From CAYPEZ01 sp964409985 (GTDB lineage Bacteria > Patescibacteriota > Minisyncoccia > Phycocordibacterales > UBA6899), in NCBI GenBank assembly GCA_964409985.1, contig CAYPEZ010000011.1, forward strand, positions 1 through 23,275: a DNA stretch of 23,275 nt, in the 5' to 3' direction. A model generated the notes under the pieces. It made no database searches. It had not been told where the DNA came from and worked only from the letters and a program-made list of their open reading frames with translations. Position 1 is the first letter of the stretch. Each line of letters begins with the position of its first letter. Shown here piece after piece: positions 1-6,950 of this stretch. The translations under genes were made by a program, and so were the position numbers.

Positions 1-333
1 CATCAAGCATTAGATCTCGAGAGAAGACGTTTTGGTTTACCTCCAGAACGTGTCACAACAAGTGTTCGTGTTATGAGTGCGCCAATCCAAAAAAGTGTCC
101 AAGATTTTGGGCGCATTGGGACAAAAAGAGCGCTTGAGCGAGGGGAGAGGCCGATGGGAGCCGGTGAGTATGTGTGGAGATATCGGTACATGTTTCTAGG
201 ACTGTGTATTTTCCTTCTTCTTGGCTACGGACTCTTCATCTATTTTTCGAGTGTTCTTACTCCAACACGAGATTTCCATGCTGAAATTGTTAAACCAGAT
301 CAAAACCAGAGCGGTGTAAGTGTTGTAGAGTGA
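1..333 (+). CDS. C-terminal part of an unrecognised single-pass membrane protein (5' end outside window)
   Basis: The reading frame is open from the first base of the window, so the gene starts upstream; an ATG at 73 would also open it, but the preceding 24 codons look equally protein-like (basic, LERRRFGLPPERV). The visible 110 residues are a basic, probably cytoplasmic stretch, then one hydrophobic helix (MFLGLCIFLLLGYGLFIYF, from about residue 64) and a short polar tail of about 27 residues ending at TGA 331-333. I do not recognise the family. The positive residues before the helix suggest the N-terminal side is cytoplasmic and the tail external. It is followed by a 301-nt gene-free stretch, so it is probably the last gene of an upstream unit. 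No strong terminator follows it. Confidence 0.7.
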   Translation, partial: HQALDLERRRFGLPPERVTTSVRVMSAPIQKSVQDFGRIGTKRALERGERPMGAGEYVWRYRYMFLGLCIFLLLGYGLFIYFSSVLTPTRDFHAEIVKPDQNQSGVSVVE

Positions 334-456
334 TCGAATGGTGGGGCCTGAAAATGCGGCTTAAAATAAGGTGATTTTTTGTTTTTCCACATAAAACCCA
401 CAGAAATTCCTCAAGTTTCTCACAAGAAGTGCTACCAATTTTCCGTGTTATCCGAC

Positions 457-465
457 TTATCCACA
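457..465 (+). promoter_or_regulatory. DnaA-box-like site TTATCCACA
   Basis: The nine bases match the classical DnaA box TTATCCACA exactly. The site begins 40 bases upstream of the TATAAT element at 497-502. A closely related arrangement (TTATCCAC beginning 38 bases upstream of TATAAT) occurs before the Hsp20 gene. A single nine-base match can arise by chance in 23 kb, so binding by DnaA is unproven; the repeated position relative to a -10 box is the reason to list it. Confidence 0.4.
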
Positions 466-471
466 GTGCTT

Positions 472-502
472 TTATACAAAGAAATCAACAGTTCTGTATA
501 AT
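472..502 (+). promoter_or_regulatory. Putative promoter of the secreted-protein gene at 635
   Basis: A perfect -10 hexamer TATAAT lies at 497-502, preceded directly by TG. Upstream only a weak -35 candidate (TTATAC, 472-477, 19-base spacer) is present. The predicted start of transcription is near 509, which gives a leader of about 125 nt before the ATG at 635. Called from sequence pattern only. Confidence 0.5.
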
Positions 503-508
503 TATGTG

Positions 509-634
509 AGGTGTCTTGGCAATTCTGTTTGGCACCTAAGGACGAAGTTAGAAACGGAAGTTTCTGGTTCCCACAACCATCGTCGTGGCTTTTGTGCTCT
601 TTATTAAGTTCTTTAGGGAATATCTCCTAACGTT
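509..634 (+). promoter_or_regulatory. Potentially structured 5' leader of the gene at 635
   Basis: The stretch between the predicted transcription start and the ATG can form several short hairpins. AGGTGTC 509-515 pairs with GGCACCT 531-537 (7 pairs, one G-U). AGAAAC 550-555 pairs with GTTTCT 560-565 around a GGAA (GNRA-type) loop. CCAC 571-574 can pair with GTGG 585-588. TTAGGG 613-618 pairs with TCTCCTAA within 625-630, ending 4 nt before the start codon. The last stem contains the only AGGG-like ribosome-binding sequence nearby, so it could control translation. No known riboswitch class was recognised, and no other gene is seen between 334 and 634. Confidence 0.35.
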
Positions 635-1780
635 ATGAAAGCTTACGCATATCCGCTCTGGCAGATCGCTCGTCAGAAGCCGGTTGTGGCAATCGTCGCA
701 GTTGCGACACTCATCTGGTCTTTAGGGCTTCCGTTCTCTCTCTTTCCAGTTGCTCACGCAGCAAATCTTGGAATATTAAAAGATACAATCACTGATTCTG
801 GTCCTTCTGTGAGCACGAATCATGTGATTAATTTTCAAGCATCAACAACGGTGACCGCAGGTCAGACGATTATTGTTGAGTTTGATCCTGAAACTGATGG
901 ATTCGATCTCACCAACCTTGTCGCAGGAGACATCTCAGCATCAGGGTTTACTGTTGTTGCAAACGTTGGTGCGTGTGGTGGTGGCACAGATGAGGCATAT
1001 CCAACCATCGACAGTACAGCTCCAAGCGAAAAAGTCACCTTCACTGTGTGCGCTGGTGATACTGTTCCAACGGGTGTAAAAACCATTACTTTTGGGAACT
1101 CTCATATTGAGAACCCAGCAGGTGAGGCTTCATACATCATTCGTGTAACCTGGGGAACAACAGATTCTGGAGATACACGTGTGGCCATTATCAACCACGT
1201 CACAGTTACTGCAGCTGTAGATACGACACTCACATTCACAATTACTGGTGTCGCAGCGGGGTCATCACTTAATGGTGACGCAACCACAACAGCTACTACG
1301 ACAACAGCAACGCTTATGCCATTCGGCGTACTTGCCTCAGGATCAGCAAGAGTTCTTGCACAGGATCTTTCAGTCACAACGAATGCTCGCAATGGATTCG
1401 TGGTGACAGTGATTCAGAATCAGAATCTTCTCTCGTCAACAGGAGCTGATATTGATGTGTTCAAAGATGGAAACGGAAATTCATCGCCTACAGCATGGAC
1501 CGCGCCTCTAGCAACACTCGGTACAGAGAATACGTATGGACACTACGGTATTACTTCAGAAGATGCAGACCTTAACAGTGATGAGTTCGGAGTTGCCCTC
1601 TATGCAGGAAACTTCGCAACCACAACACGTGAAGTGTTCTCGCACAATGGTCCTTCAGATGGGACAACGGCAAATATCGGAAGAACTCGCGTGGGGTTGA
1701 AAATTCAAGTATCAGCACTTCAAGAAGCTGGTAATGACTATACGAACGAACTCATCTACGTGTGTACTCCAACCTTCTAG
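635..1780 (+). CDS. Secreted beta-rich surface protein, WxL-like C-terminal region (381 aa)
   Basis: A long signal peptide covers residues 1-42: basic start, hydrophobic VVAIVAVATLIWSLGLPF, cleavage predicted after PVAHA. Residues about 45-190 form a beta-rich module containing GDTVPTGVKTITFGNSHIENPAGEASYIIRV. Its pattern (I-x-F/I-G-S/N ... NP ... G/A-SY-x-IRV) recurs in the dockerin protein encoded at 4343. Residues about 195-381 are Thr/Val-rich and end in YTNELIYVCTPTF. That ending resembles the Y-T-x-x-L-x-Y/W-x-x-T-x-x-P/F ending of WxL surface domains, although no canonical WxL tripeptide is present in this half. The next gene encodes a DUF916/WxL-interacting-like anchored protein, which fits a WxL-like role. 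No membrane anchor or sorting signal is visible, so it is probably released or held non-covalently. No good ribosome-binding site is seen except the AGGG at 615-618. Confidence 0.85.
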   Translation: MKAYAYPLWQIARQKPVVAIVAVATLIWSLGLPFSLFPVAHAANLGILKDTITDSGPSVSTNHVINFQASTTVTAGQTIIVEFDPETDGFDLTNLVAGDISASGFTVVANVGACGGGTDEAYPTIDSTAPSEKVTFTVCAGDTVPTGVKTITFGNSHIENPAGEASYIIRVTWGTTDSGDTRVAIINHVTVTAAVDTTLTFTITGVAAGSSLNGDATTTATTTTATLMPFGVLASGSARVLAQDLSVTTNARNGFVVTVIQNQNLLSSTGADIDVFKDGNGNSSPTAWTAPLATLGTENTYGHYGITSEDADLNSDEFGVALYAGNFATTTREVFSHNGPSDGTTANIGRTRVGLKIQVSALQEAGNDYTNELIYVCTPTF

Positions 1781-1820
1781 CCAAGAAGAAGGAATCCTAT
1801 CTCGTTCAGTAGGAGCCAAA

Positions 1821-1865
1821 CAACAACAAACACACCATGGAAGTTCCATGGTGTGTTTGTTGTTG
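1821..1865 (+). terminator. Strong hairpin terminator after the secreted-protein gene
   Basis: A perfect 22-base inverted repeat (1821-1842 against 1844-1865) is separated by a single G; in RNA the innermost pairs would open to form the loop. The 3' arm is T/G-rich (GTGTTTGTTGTT) rather than a pure T run. It lies 40 bases after the stop codon at 1780 and about 94 bases before the next start, so it most likely ends the 635 transcript and could also protect its 3' end. Confidence 0.7.
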
Positions 1866-1958
1866 GGGATGACAGGCTTGTGGTGAAGGTCATACGTGAT
1901 ACCATATTGTTAGGTCTCTTTATTGGCCACTTGCGTCTTCCCACGCGTTACTATCTCT

Positions 1959-3017
1959 ATGACTCTTTCTTCATTTACTCCCCGTGCCGTTCTCGCTGCG
2001 CTTGTGTTTGCGATACTTGTCCCAACAGTTGCTTTTGGTCAGGCAAAAGTGAGCATCAAGGTTCAGCCTTCGCTTATCGAAGAGCGTATTGACCCCGGAC
2101 AAAACATTGAACGAACAGTCGATGTAACAAATTTTAGTTCTGAGCCCCAAACACTCTATCTCTCGGTGCGAGACATTAGTAGTGTTACTGATGACGGCCA
2201 GCCAAAATTTGCCGGAGAAGGCGAGAAAACTCCCTATGATGTTTCAAAATGGGTAACTTTTTCAATGACATCTTTTGATCTTGCTCCGGGAGAAACTCGA
2301 CGCGTGCCATTTAAGGTGACGGTTCCGTCAGAGGTAAGTCCAGGAGGGCACTATGGTGGAATTATTTTCACCCAAAACCCCCCAGAAATCCAGAACTCTG
2401 GTACTGGAGTCGGGTATCAAGTAGCGATGCTCCTCTCTCTTCGTGTCTCAGGGGAGATCAGGGAAGAAGCGCAGGTTCGAGATTTTCATACCGATAAAAT
2501 GGTGTACGGGAAGACCCCTGTATTGTTCCAAACGAAAGTCGAGAACCCTGGGAACGTCATTGTTCGTCCACGGGGACCTGTTGATATTGTGAATATGTTT
2601 GGAAAGCGGGTGGATACTGTTCGAATGAATGATGCTGCTGCTGCTGTTTTTCCTGGTGTGACACGACCATTCGAGGTTGAGTGGGAGAGTACCGATCTGC
2701 ACTTTGGGCGGTACACTGCAACACTTGTTCTTGCGTATGGAGAAGAGGGAAAACAAAATACCACTCCTGTTATCACCAGATTCTGGATCCTACCAACAAA
2801 TATTATTATTCCTGTCGCGATCTTCCTGATCTTCTTTATTCTGTTGACGTGGATTTTGATGAGAGTCTATGTTGCAAAGCGTTTGCGAGAACTCTCGGCT
2901 TATTCTCCTCGAGGTGGGTCAGCTTCTGCTCCAGGGATGTCACGACTTTCAGCGGTCACCATCGCACTCCTTCTCTCTGTTGTTATTATGCTCGGAGCTC
3001 TTTTCCTTTTCTTTTAG
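1959..3017 (+). CDS. DUF916/WxL-interacting-protein-like membrane-anchored surface protein
   Basis: The 352-residue product has a signal peptide (1-27, hydrophobic AVLAALVFAILVPTVAFG). Two extracellular beta-sandwich domains follow. The first (about 29-150) has the layout of DUF916: SIKVQPSLIEERIDPGQ, then a TVDVTN strand, LAPGETRRVPFKVTVP and GGHYGGIIF. The second (about 155-270) resembles the host-binding half of WxL-interacting proteins. Two C-terminal hydrophobic helices lie near 281-304 and 330-352, one more than the usual single anchor. In Firmicutes this family binds WxL proteins and peptidoglycan; that role here is inferred. I chose ATG 1959 because a TTG at 1923 would place 12 poorly hydrophobic residues before an already complete signal peptide. 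It opens a tight gene run (gaps of 33, 6 and 44 nt). Confidence 0.85.
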   Translation: MTLSSFTPRAVLAALVFAILVPTVAFGQAKVSIKVQPSLIEERIDPGQNIERTVDVTNFSSEPQTLYLSVRDISSVTDDGQPKFAGEGEKTPYDVSKWVTFSMTSFDLAPGETRRVPFKVTVPSEVSPGGHYGGIIFTQNPPEIQNSGTGVGYQVAMLLSLRVSGEIREEAQVRDFHTDKMVYGKTPVLFQTKVENPGNVIVRPRGPVDIVNMFGKRVDTVRMNDAAAAVFPGVTRPFEVEWESTDLHFGRYTATLVLAYGEEGKQNTTPVITRFWILPTNIIIPVAIFLIFFILLTWILMRVYVAKRLRELSAYSPRGGSASAPGMSRLSAVTIALLLSVVIMLGALFLFF

Positions 3018-3050
3018 ATGAGAGGAATGATTCCGTCATGAAATATCACC

Positions 3051-3458
3051 ATGGCGCATAAGGGAAAAACACAACATCCACACGTGCGGTCAGTGATCTT
3101 GGGATATGTCACCATGCTCTGGGTGTTCTCGGTTATTTTCCTTGCCGGAGGAGATATCTTTACTGGAGCGCGACATAATGTTGCGTTGCTTGGAAATGTC
3201 ATTGGCATCTCTGCTTCAATTCCTGATAATGAATTCAACAGTCTTGCTCGACAGCTAACAGAAAAAGAACAACAACTTGACGCACGCGCACAGGCTCTCT
3301 CAGCAAGAGAGCAATCGCTCTTGTCAGAGCTCGATAGCCGTCAGAAAGATCGCATGCGTATGGTGTATGCATATCTTTTTGGGTTTACGATCGTCCTCCT
3401 TGCTCTCGTCATTGTGAACTATTACCTTGATTATCATAGACAAACCAGAGTAGGATAG
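3051..3458 (+). CDS. Small two-helix membrane protein with a coiled coil
   Basis: The 135-residue protein has a hydrophobic helix near 13-34, a charged heptad-rich coiled coil near 64-103 (EKEQQLDARAQALSAREQSL, then SLLSELDSRQKD), and a second hydrophobic helix near 106-127 followed by a short basic tail. The basic N-terminus suggests that both ends are cytoplasmic and the coiled coil is external, though helix lengths leave this uncertain. The family is not recognised. It sits between the DUF916-like anchor and the FGE-fold protein with gaps of 33 and 6 nt, so it is probably co-transcribed. The coiled coil could act as a spacer or oligomerisation element in a surface complex, but nothing in the sequence fixes a function. 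Confidence 0.75.
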   Translation: MAHKGKTQHPHVRSVILGYVTMLWVFSVIFLAGGDIFTGARHNVALLGNVIGISASIPDNEFNSLARQLTEKEQQLDARAQALSAREQSLLSELDSRQKDRMRMVYAYLFGFTIVLLALVIVNYYLDYHRQTRVG

Positions 3459-3464
3459 TGAGTA

Positions 3465-4298
3465 ATGACCCTGGTGCGCCAAGCATTTGTTTTGGCTTTG
3501 GCTGGCATTCTTGCCGCGCTTGTTATTTTTGCGACCGATGAAATCAAAACAGGAAAGGACTCTCTCCTTTCTGCGATAGGGAAATCATCTGAAAAAGGGG
3601 GAAGCCTGTGCCCACCTGACATGATTGCGGTAAATACCCCAGAAGGGGTCCTGTGTGTGGATCGATATGAGAATACAACTGGGAAGTCTTGTCCTCATGC
3701 GAACCCAACAAATGAGCAAGAAACCCGAGAGAATGTTTCGTGGCCCGAATGTAAGCCAACCTCAGCAGCTGGGAAGAAACCATGGACCAATATTGCTCTT
3801 CATGAAGCTGCAACAATGTGTGCGCGTGCGGGGAAGCGACTCCCGTCTGCACTAGAGTGGTATCGTGCGGCGCTCGGAACACCCGATGGGCGTGCCGATG
3901 GGAAACCTGTATGCAATATCGATGCAGTAGGGAAAACAAGTCCAGAAAACACAGGAACATTTTCTCAATGTGTGTCATCTGCAGGAGCATCTGATATGGT
4001 TGGAAATGTGTGGGAGTGGGTAGATGAAAGTATTTCAGACGGTTCTTACCATGACCGAACGCTTCCTGATCAGGGTTACGTGACAAGCGTAGACCAGTCT
4101 GGTGTCCCCGCGGGAACCAGTGCTGATTCCGACCCGAGTTTTAACGGCGATTATTTTTGGGTAGAAAAGACAGGTGTGCGAGGGATGTTCCGCGGTGGTT
4201 TTTGGGGGTTGGGAGACAAGGTTGGTTTGTATGCTGTGAATGCTACTGTCGAAACCTCTTTCGTTGGTGTTGGCGTTGGATTTCGTTGTGTGAAATAA
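3465..4298 (+). CDS. FGE/sulfatase-modifying-factor-fold protein, membrane-anchored, probably non-catalytic
   Basis: An N-terminal hydrophobic segment (about 5-24) acts as signal or anchor. The rest (about 48-277) has the hallmarks of the formylglycine-generating-enzyme (SUMF1/FGE-sulfatase) fold: PPDMIAVNTPEGVLCVDRYE, KPWTNIALHEAATMCARAGKRLPSALEW (split here as PWTNIALHEA and GKRLPSALEWYRAA), the diagnostic GNVWEW at 180-185, RGGFWG at 243-248 and a C-terminal GFRCVK. Catalytic FGE enzymes carry two active-site cysteines in a CxxxxC stretch after the RGGS/W motif; here that stretch reads WGLGDKVGLYAVNA with none. Formylglycine formation is therefore unlikely, and a binding or lectin-like use of the fold (as in the Mtd and diversity-element tail proteins) is a reasonable inference. 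The start lies 6 nt after the previous stop, indicating translational coupling. Confidence 0.88.
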   Translation: MTLVRQAFVLALAGILAALVIFATDEIKTGKDSLLSAIGKSSEKGGSLCPPDMIAVNTPEGVLCVDRYENTTGKSCPHANPTNEQETRENVSWPECKPTSAAGKKPWTNIALHEAATMCARAGKRLPSALEWYRAALGTPDGRADGKPVCNIDAVGKTSPENTGTFSQCVSSAGASDMVGNVWEWVDESISDGSYHDRTLPDQGYVTSVDQSGVPAGTSADSDPSFNGDYFWVEKTGVRGMFRGGFWGLGDKVGLYAVNATVETSFVGVGVGFRCVK

Positions 4299-4342
4299 GG
4301 CGTGTACATAAGGTAAGAAAACACCTCTCTTTTTAGGGTAGA

Positions 4343-6076
4343 ATGAAAGGGATGTTACGTGCTGTCGCTGCGCTCTTTTTTCTCTGTTTGAGTTTCATCC
4401 CATTTATCGCGGAGGCATCTTTTTTGTCTGCGCTTTCTGATCAAATTTCTTGGTCAGTTCCTAGTGCGACAAGCACACACCGTATTCGTTTTGGTGCTGT
4501 AAATGCCATACCACCCTCAGGGACGATCTTGCTTTACCATGACGACGGAGCACTGAATATCCCAGCCGGACTTGATTTTACGGATATTGATTTTGCTGTC
4601 GGTGCTTCATCCACAGGACCATTTGTCGATAGGACGATTGGAGCATCTGCAGATGCGGTTACAGACGGTATTGCGATTGTTTCTGGGGGTGTTGGGGGAG
4701 TGAGTCAAATTCTTATCACACTCAACTCGACAACCGGAATTGCAGCAGGAGAATTCATGGAAATCGAAATCGGGAGTAATGCGACCAACGGAGGAACAGG
4801 AGATGACCACCTTCAAAACCCGAGCGTTCAAGGATCCTACCGTATTCGAGTATTGACTCGAACGCCCGGGAACACCGATATTGATTATGGTTCGATGATG
4901 TATGCCATCGTTCAGCCAGTTCAAGCGGGACCAGGAGATACTACTGATGTTGTGCCTCCTACACGATCCAACGGGCTTCCTTCAGGGGCACTACCCGCGT
5001 CCACTCTCGCACTAGAGATTTCTTTGAATACTGATAAATATGCATTTTGTCGGTATGGGACAGCCTCTGGAACTCCATATGAGTCAATTGCCAGTCTCTT
5101 TTCAAAAACGAACAATACTCTTCACAGGCAACTTATTACTGGGCTTGTGCAGGGGGCGAGCTATGAATATTACGTCCGTTGTGGTGGGGTCGCGCTTGGA
5201 TCAGCAACAAATACCGACGATTATCTCATTTCTTTTAGCATAGGCACAACGGCATCAAGTTCGGCTTCATCAACACCCACACCTCCTCCTCCACCACCTA
5301 CGCCAAGTGGTGGCGGAGGTGGTGGCGGTGGCGGAGGTGGGAACTTCCTTGGAAAAGCAGATGTCATGTTTGGAGGAAATATTTTCCCGATAGGAGCGAT
5401 TACGTTACTAAAAGACGGAAAGGTTGAGTTTGAATTTGCTTCTGATGTATCTGGCGCATTCTCAACAACACGCTACGGATATGAACGAGGCCCTCAAAGT
5501 TTTAGCATGTATGCTGTTGATGGAAATGGGAGAAAAACAAGCACATACACGGGTACGATGTATCTTATTGCAAATACAACAAATTATGTTGGGCCAATCT
5601 ATCTTTCTCCCACGATCAGTGTCGCATCAACAACAGTTGATATCGGAGGAGCGGTCCGCGTAGAAGGAATGTCAATTCCGAATTATCTTGTTGAAGTTTT
5701 CATGGAAAAACAGGGAGGGAAAGGAGAAAGTAACATCGTACGAGCAACCGCAACTAGTACAGCGACTGGTGTGTGGTCGGTGAATCTTCCTACCAGCGGT
5801 CTTTCTCGCGGAACGTATCAAGTGAAAGCTCGCTCCATTATTTCTGCACATGATCAATCTATCTATAGTCCACTTGCGTATGTTGGAGTTGGAGAATCAC
5901 CAACTCCTGATTTTGGATTACGTGCAGACCTTAACAAAGACAAAAAAGTAAATCTCGTCGACTTCTCCATCCTTCTTTTTAACTGGAAAACAGGAGATAC
6001 GGTTGCGGATATTAATCAGGATGGGGATGTGAATTTGCAAGACTTTTCCATTATGCTCTTCCAATGGACAGGGTGA
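4343..6076 (+). CDS. Secreted dockerin-bearing protein with Pro/Gly linker (577 aa)
   Basis: Signal peptide 1-25 (hydrophobic AVAALFFLCLSFIPFIAEA). Residues about 26-195 form a beta module related to the N-terminal module of the 635 product (NPSVQGSYRIRV in place of NPAGEASYIIRV). A fibronectin-like region follows (about 205-300), then a Pro-rich run and eleven consecutive glycines (codons 5309-5341), and two Ig-like regions with SAHDQSIYSPLAYVGV at the end. The C-terminus (about 528-577) is a dockerin: two copies of the calcium F-hand, ADLNKDKKVNLVDFSILL and ADINQDGDVNLQDFSIML, with Asp/Asn at loop positions 1, 3 and 5 and Asp at 12. Dockerins bind cohesins, and a cohesin gene lies 1.5 kb downstream. 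ATG 4343 has AGGG 4 nt upstream; an internal ATG at 4352 is a weaker alternative. Confidence 0.9.
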   Translation: MKGMLRAVAALFFLCLSFIPFIAEASFLSALSDQISWSVPSATSTHRIRFGAVNAIPPSGTILLYHDDGALNIPAGLDFTDIDFAVGASSTGPFVDRTIGASADAVTDGIAIVSGGVGGVSQILITLNSTTGIAAGEFMEIEIGSNATNGGTGDDHLQNPSVQGSYRIRVLTRTPGNTDIDYGSMMYAIVQPVQAGPGDTTDVVPPTRSNGLPSGALPASTLALEISLNTDKYAFCRYGTASGTPYESIASLFSKTNNTLHRQLITGLVQGASYEYYVRCGGVALGSATNTDDYLISFSIGTTASSSASSTPTPPPPPPTPSGGGGGGGGGGGNFLGKADVMFGGNIFPIGAITLLKDGKVEFEFASDVSGAFSTTRYGYERGPQSFSMYAVDGNGRKTSTYTGTMYLIANTTNYVGPIYLSPTISVASTTVDIGGAVRVEGMSIPNYLVEVFMEKQGGKGESNIVRATATSTATGVWSVNLPTSGLSRGTYQVKARSIISAHDQSIYSPLAYVGVGESPTPDFGLRADLNKDKKVNLVDFSILLFNWKTGDTVADINQDGDVNLQDFSIMLFQWTG

Positions 6077-6199
6077 GAAATGCAGAAAATGAGCGGATAA
6101 CTTCGTTGAAGCAAGAAAAAGCACTTCAACGTACAAGAGTACGTCTCGCTTGCTTTTTCTCACTTCGCCTCGTTCTCCATCTCATTTATTGCATTTCTC
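6075..6199. repeat. Long imperfect inverted repeat, possible terminator or fold-back element
   Basis: Two 49-base arms (6075-6123 and 6151-6199) are inverted copies with 34 of 49 positions complementary by my hand alignment. Both ends are perfect: GAGAAATGCA with TGCATTTCTC on the outside, and AGAAAAAGCA with TGCTTTTTCT on the inside. The middle is degenerate. Between the arms lies a perfect inner hairpin, ACGTAC-AAGA-GTACGT (6129-6144). A competing stem CGTTGAAG/CTTCAACG (6104-6111 with 6124-6131) also exists. The left arm overlaps the stop codon of the dockerin gene, and the inner T-run fits an intrinsic terminator. The outer arms are longer than a terminator needs, so a decayed mobile fold-back or a structured RNA cannot be excluded. 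Nothing else was seen between 6200 and 6308 except a TATGAT (6283-6288). Confidence 0.6.
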
Positions 6200-6308
6200 C
6201 GCTTCGTTCGGTTTGTTGGCTTGATTTCGTTTAGTACCAAAAATCTCACGTTGCTCCTGTCCCTTCGATTAAGAAGCCGAGATATGATTGTTTATGTCCC
6301 AAACAAAT

Positions 6309-6854
6309 ATGAAAAAACTTACATTTATCACCGGAAATGCAGGAAAAGCAAAATATCTTTCAGATTATTTTCATCTTCCTGTTGAACACAAAAAACTTGA
6401 CCTAGTTGAGATTCAGTCTCTTTCCTTAAGAGAAGTGGTTGAAGATAAGGCAAGACGCGCATTTGAGATCCTGGGAAGCCCAGTGCTTGTTGAAGATACT
6501 TCACTGTCGCTTCACGCACTCAATGGTTTTCCAGGTCCACTCATCAAATGGCTGTTTGAAACTGTGGGGAATTCAGGAATATGTAAACTTCTTCCTCAAG
6601 AAGACCGAACTGCAAAAGCAGAAGTAGAATTTGCTTATTGTGACGAGAATGGAGTACAAATCTTTTCAGCAGAACGGGAAGGGCGCATTGCTGATACTCC
6701 AAGGGGAGAGGCAGGATTTGGTTGGGATCCGATATTTATTCCGGCTGGTCATGAATGTACCTGGGCCGAGATGAGCGACGAAGAGAAACACGCGACCTTC
6801 ATGAGGCGCATTGCCCTCGAAAAACTCACTGCATTTCTTTCTCTCAAAAAATAA
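6309..6854 (+). CDS. RdgB/HAM1-family non-canonical purine NTP pyrophosphatase
   Basis: This cytoplasmic house-cleaning enzyme hydrolyses ITP/XTP and deoxy forms to the monophosphate, keeping them out of nucleic acids. Its 181 residues show the family order: LTFITGNAGKAKY at the start (TGN at 8-10, Lys13), VEDTSLSLHALNGFPGP with acidic pair Glu62-Asp63, GFGWDPIF (136-143), and AEMSDEEK. The VEDT and NGFPGPLIKW forms resemble the archaeal/eukaryotic ITPA branch. The usual Ser-His-Arg base-contact motif after EEK reads Phe164-Met165-Arg166, so substrate recognition may differ. I start it at ATG 6309 because the conserved beta-strand begins right there; TTG 6288 and ATG 6294 are in frame. A TATGAT at 6283-6288 would give a nearly leaderless message. 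It is the only metabolic gene amid surface genes. Confidence 0.92.
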   Translation: MKKLTFITGNAGKAKYLSDYFHLPVEHKKLDLVEIQSLSLREVVEDKARRAFEILGSPVLVEDTSLSLHALNGFPGPLIKWLFETVGNSGICKLLPQEDRTAKAEVEFAYCDENGVQIFSAEREGRIADTPRGEAGFGWDPIFIPAGHECTWAEMSDEEKHATFMRRIALEKLTAFLSLKK

Positions 6855-6950
6855 AGTTCGATTTCTGCATTCTGCCTGATAACTGACTTACTTGTTACCA
6901 GAGACTACTTTTGTAGATTATTATAACAACGGCCCATCTTCTACTCTCTA

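Noticed and set aside
1853..2092. 79-codon + strand frame overlapping the start of the DUF916-like gene
   Set aside because: It begins inside the terminator hairpin, is Cys-rich without any family feature, and competes with a protein that has a clear signal peptide and domain.
3544..4086. 180-codon open frame on the - strand
   Set aside because: It lies entirely inside the FGE-fold gene in antisense, has a His/Leu-rich low-quality composition and no recognisable domain, while the + strand protein has clear family motifs.
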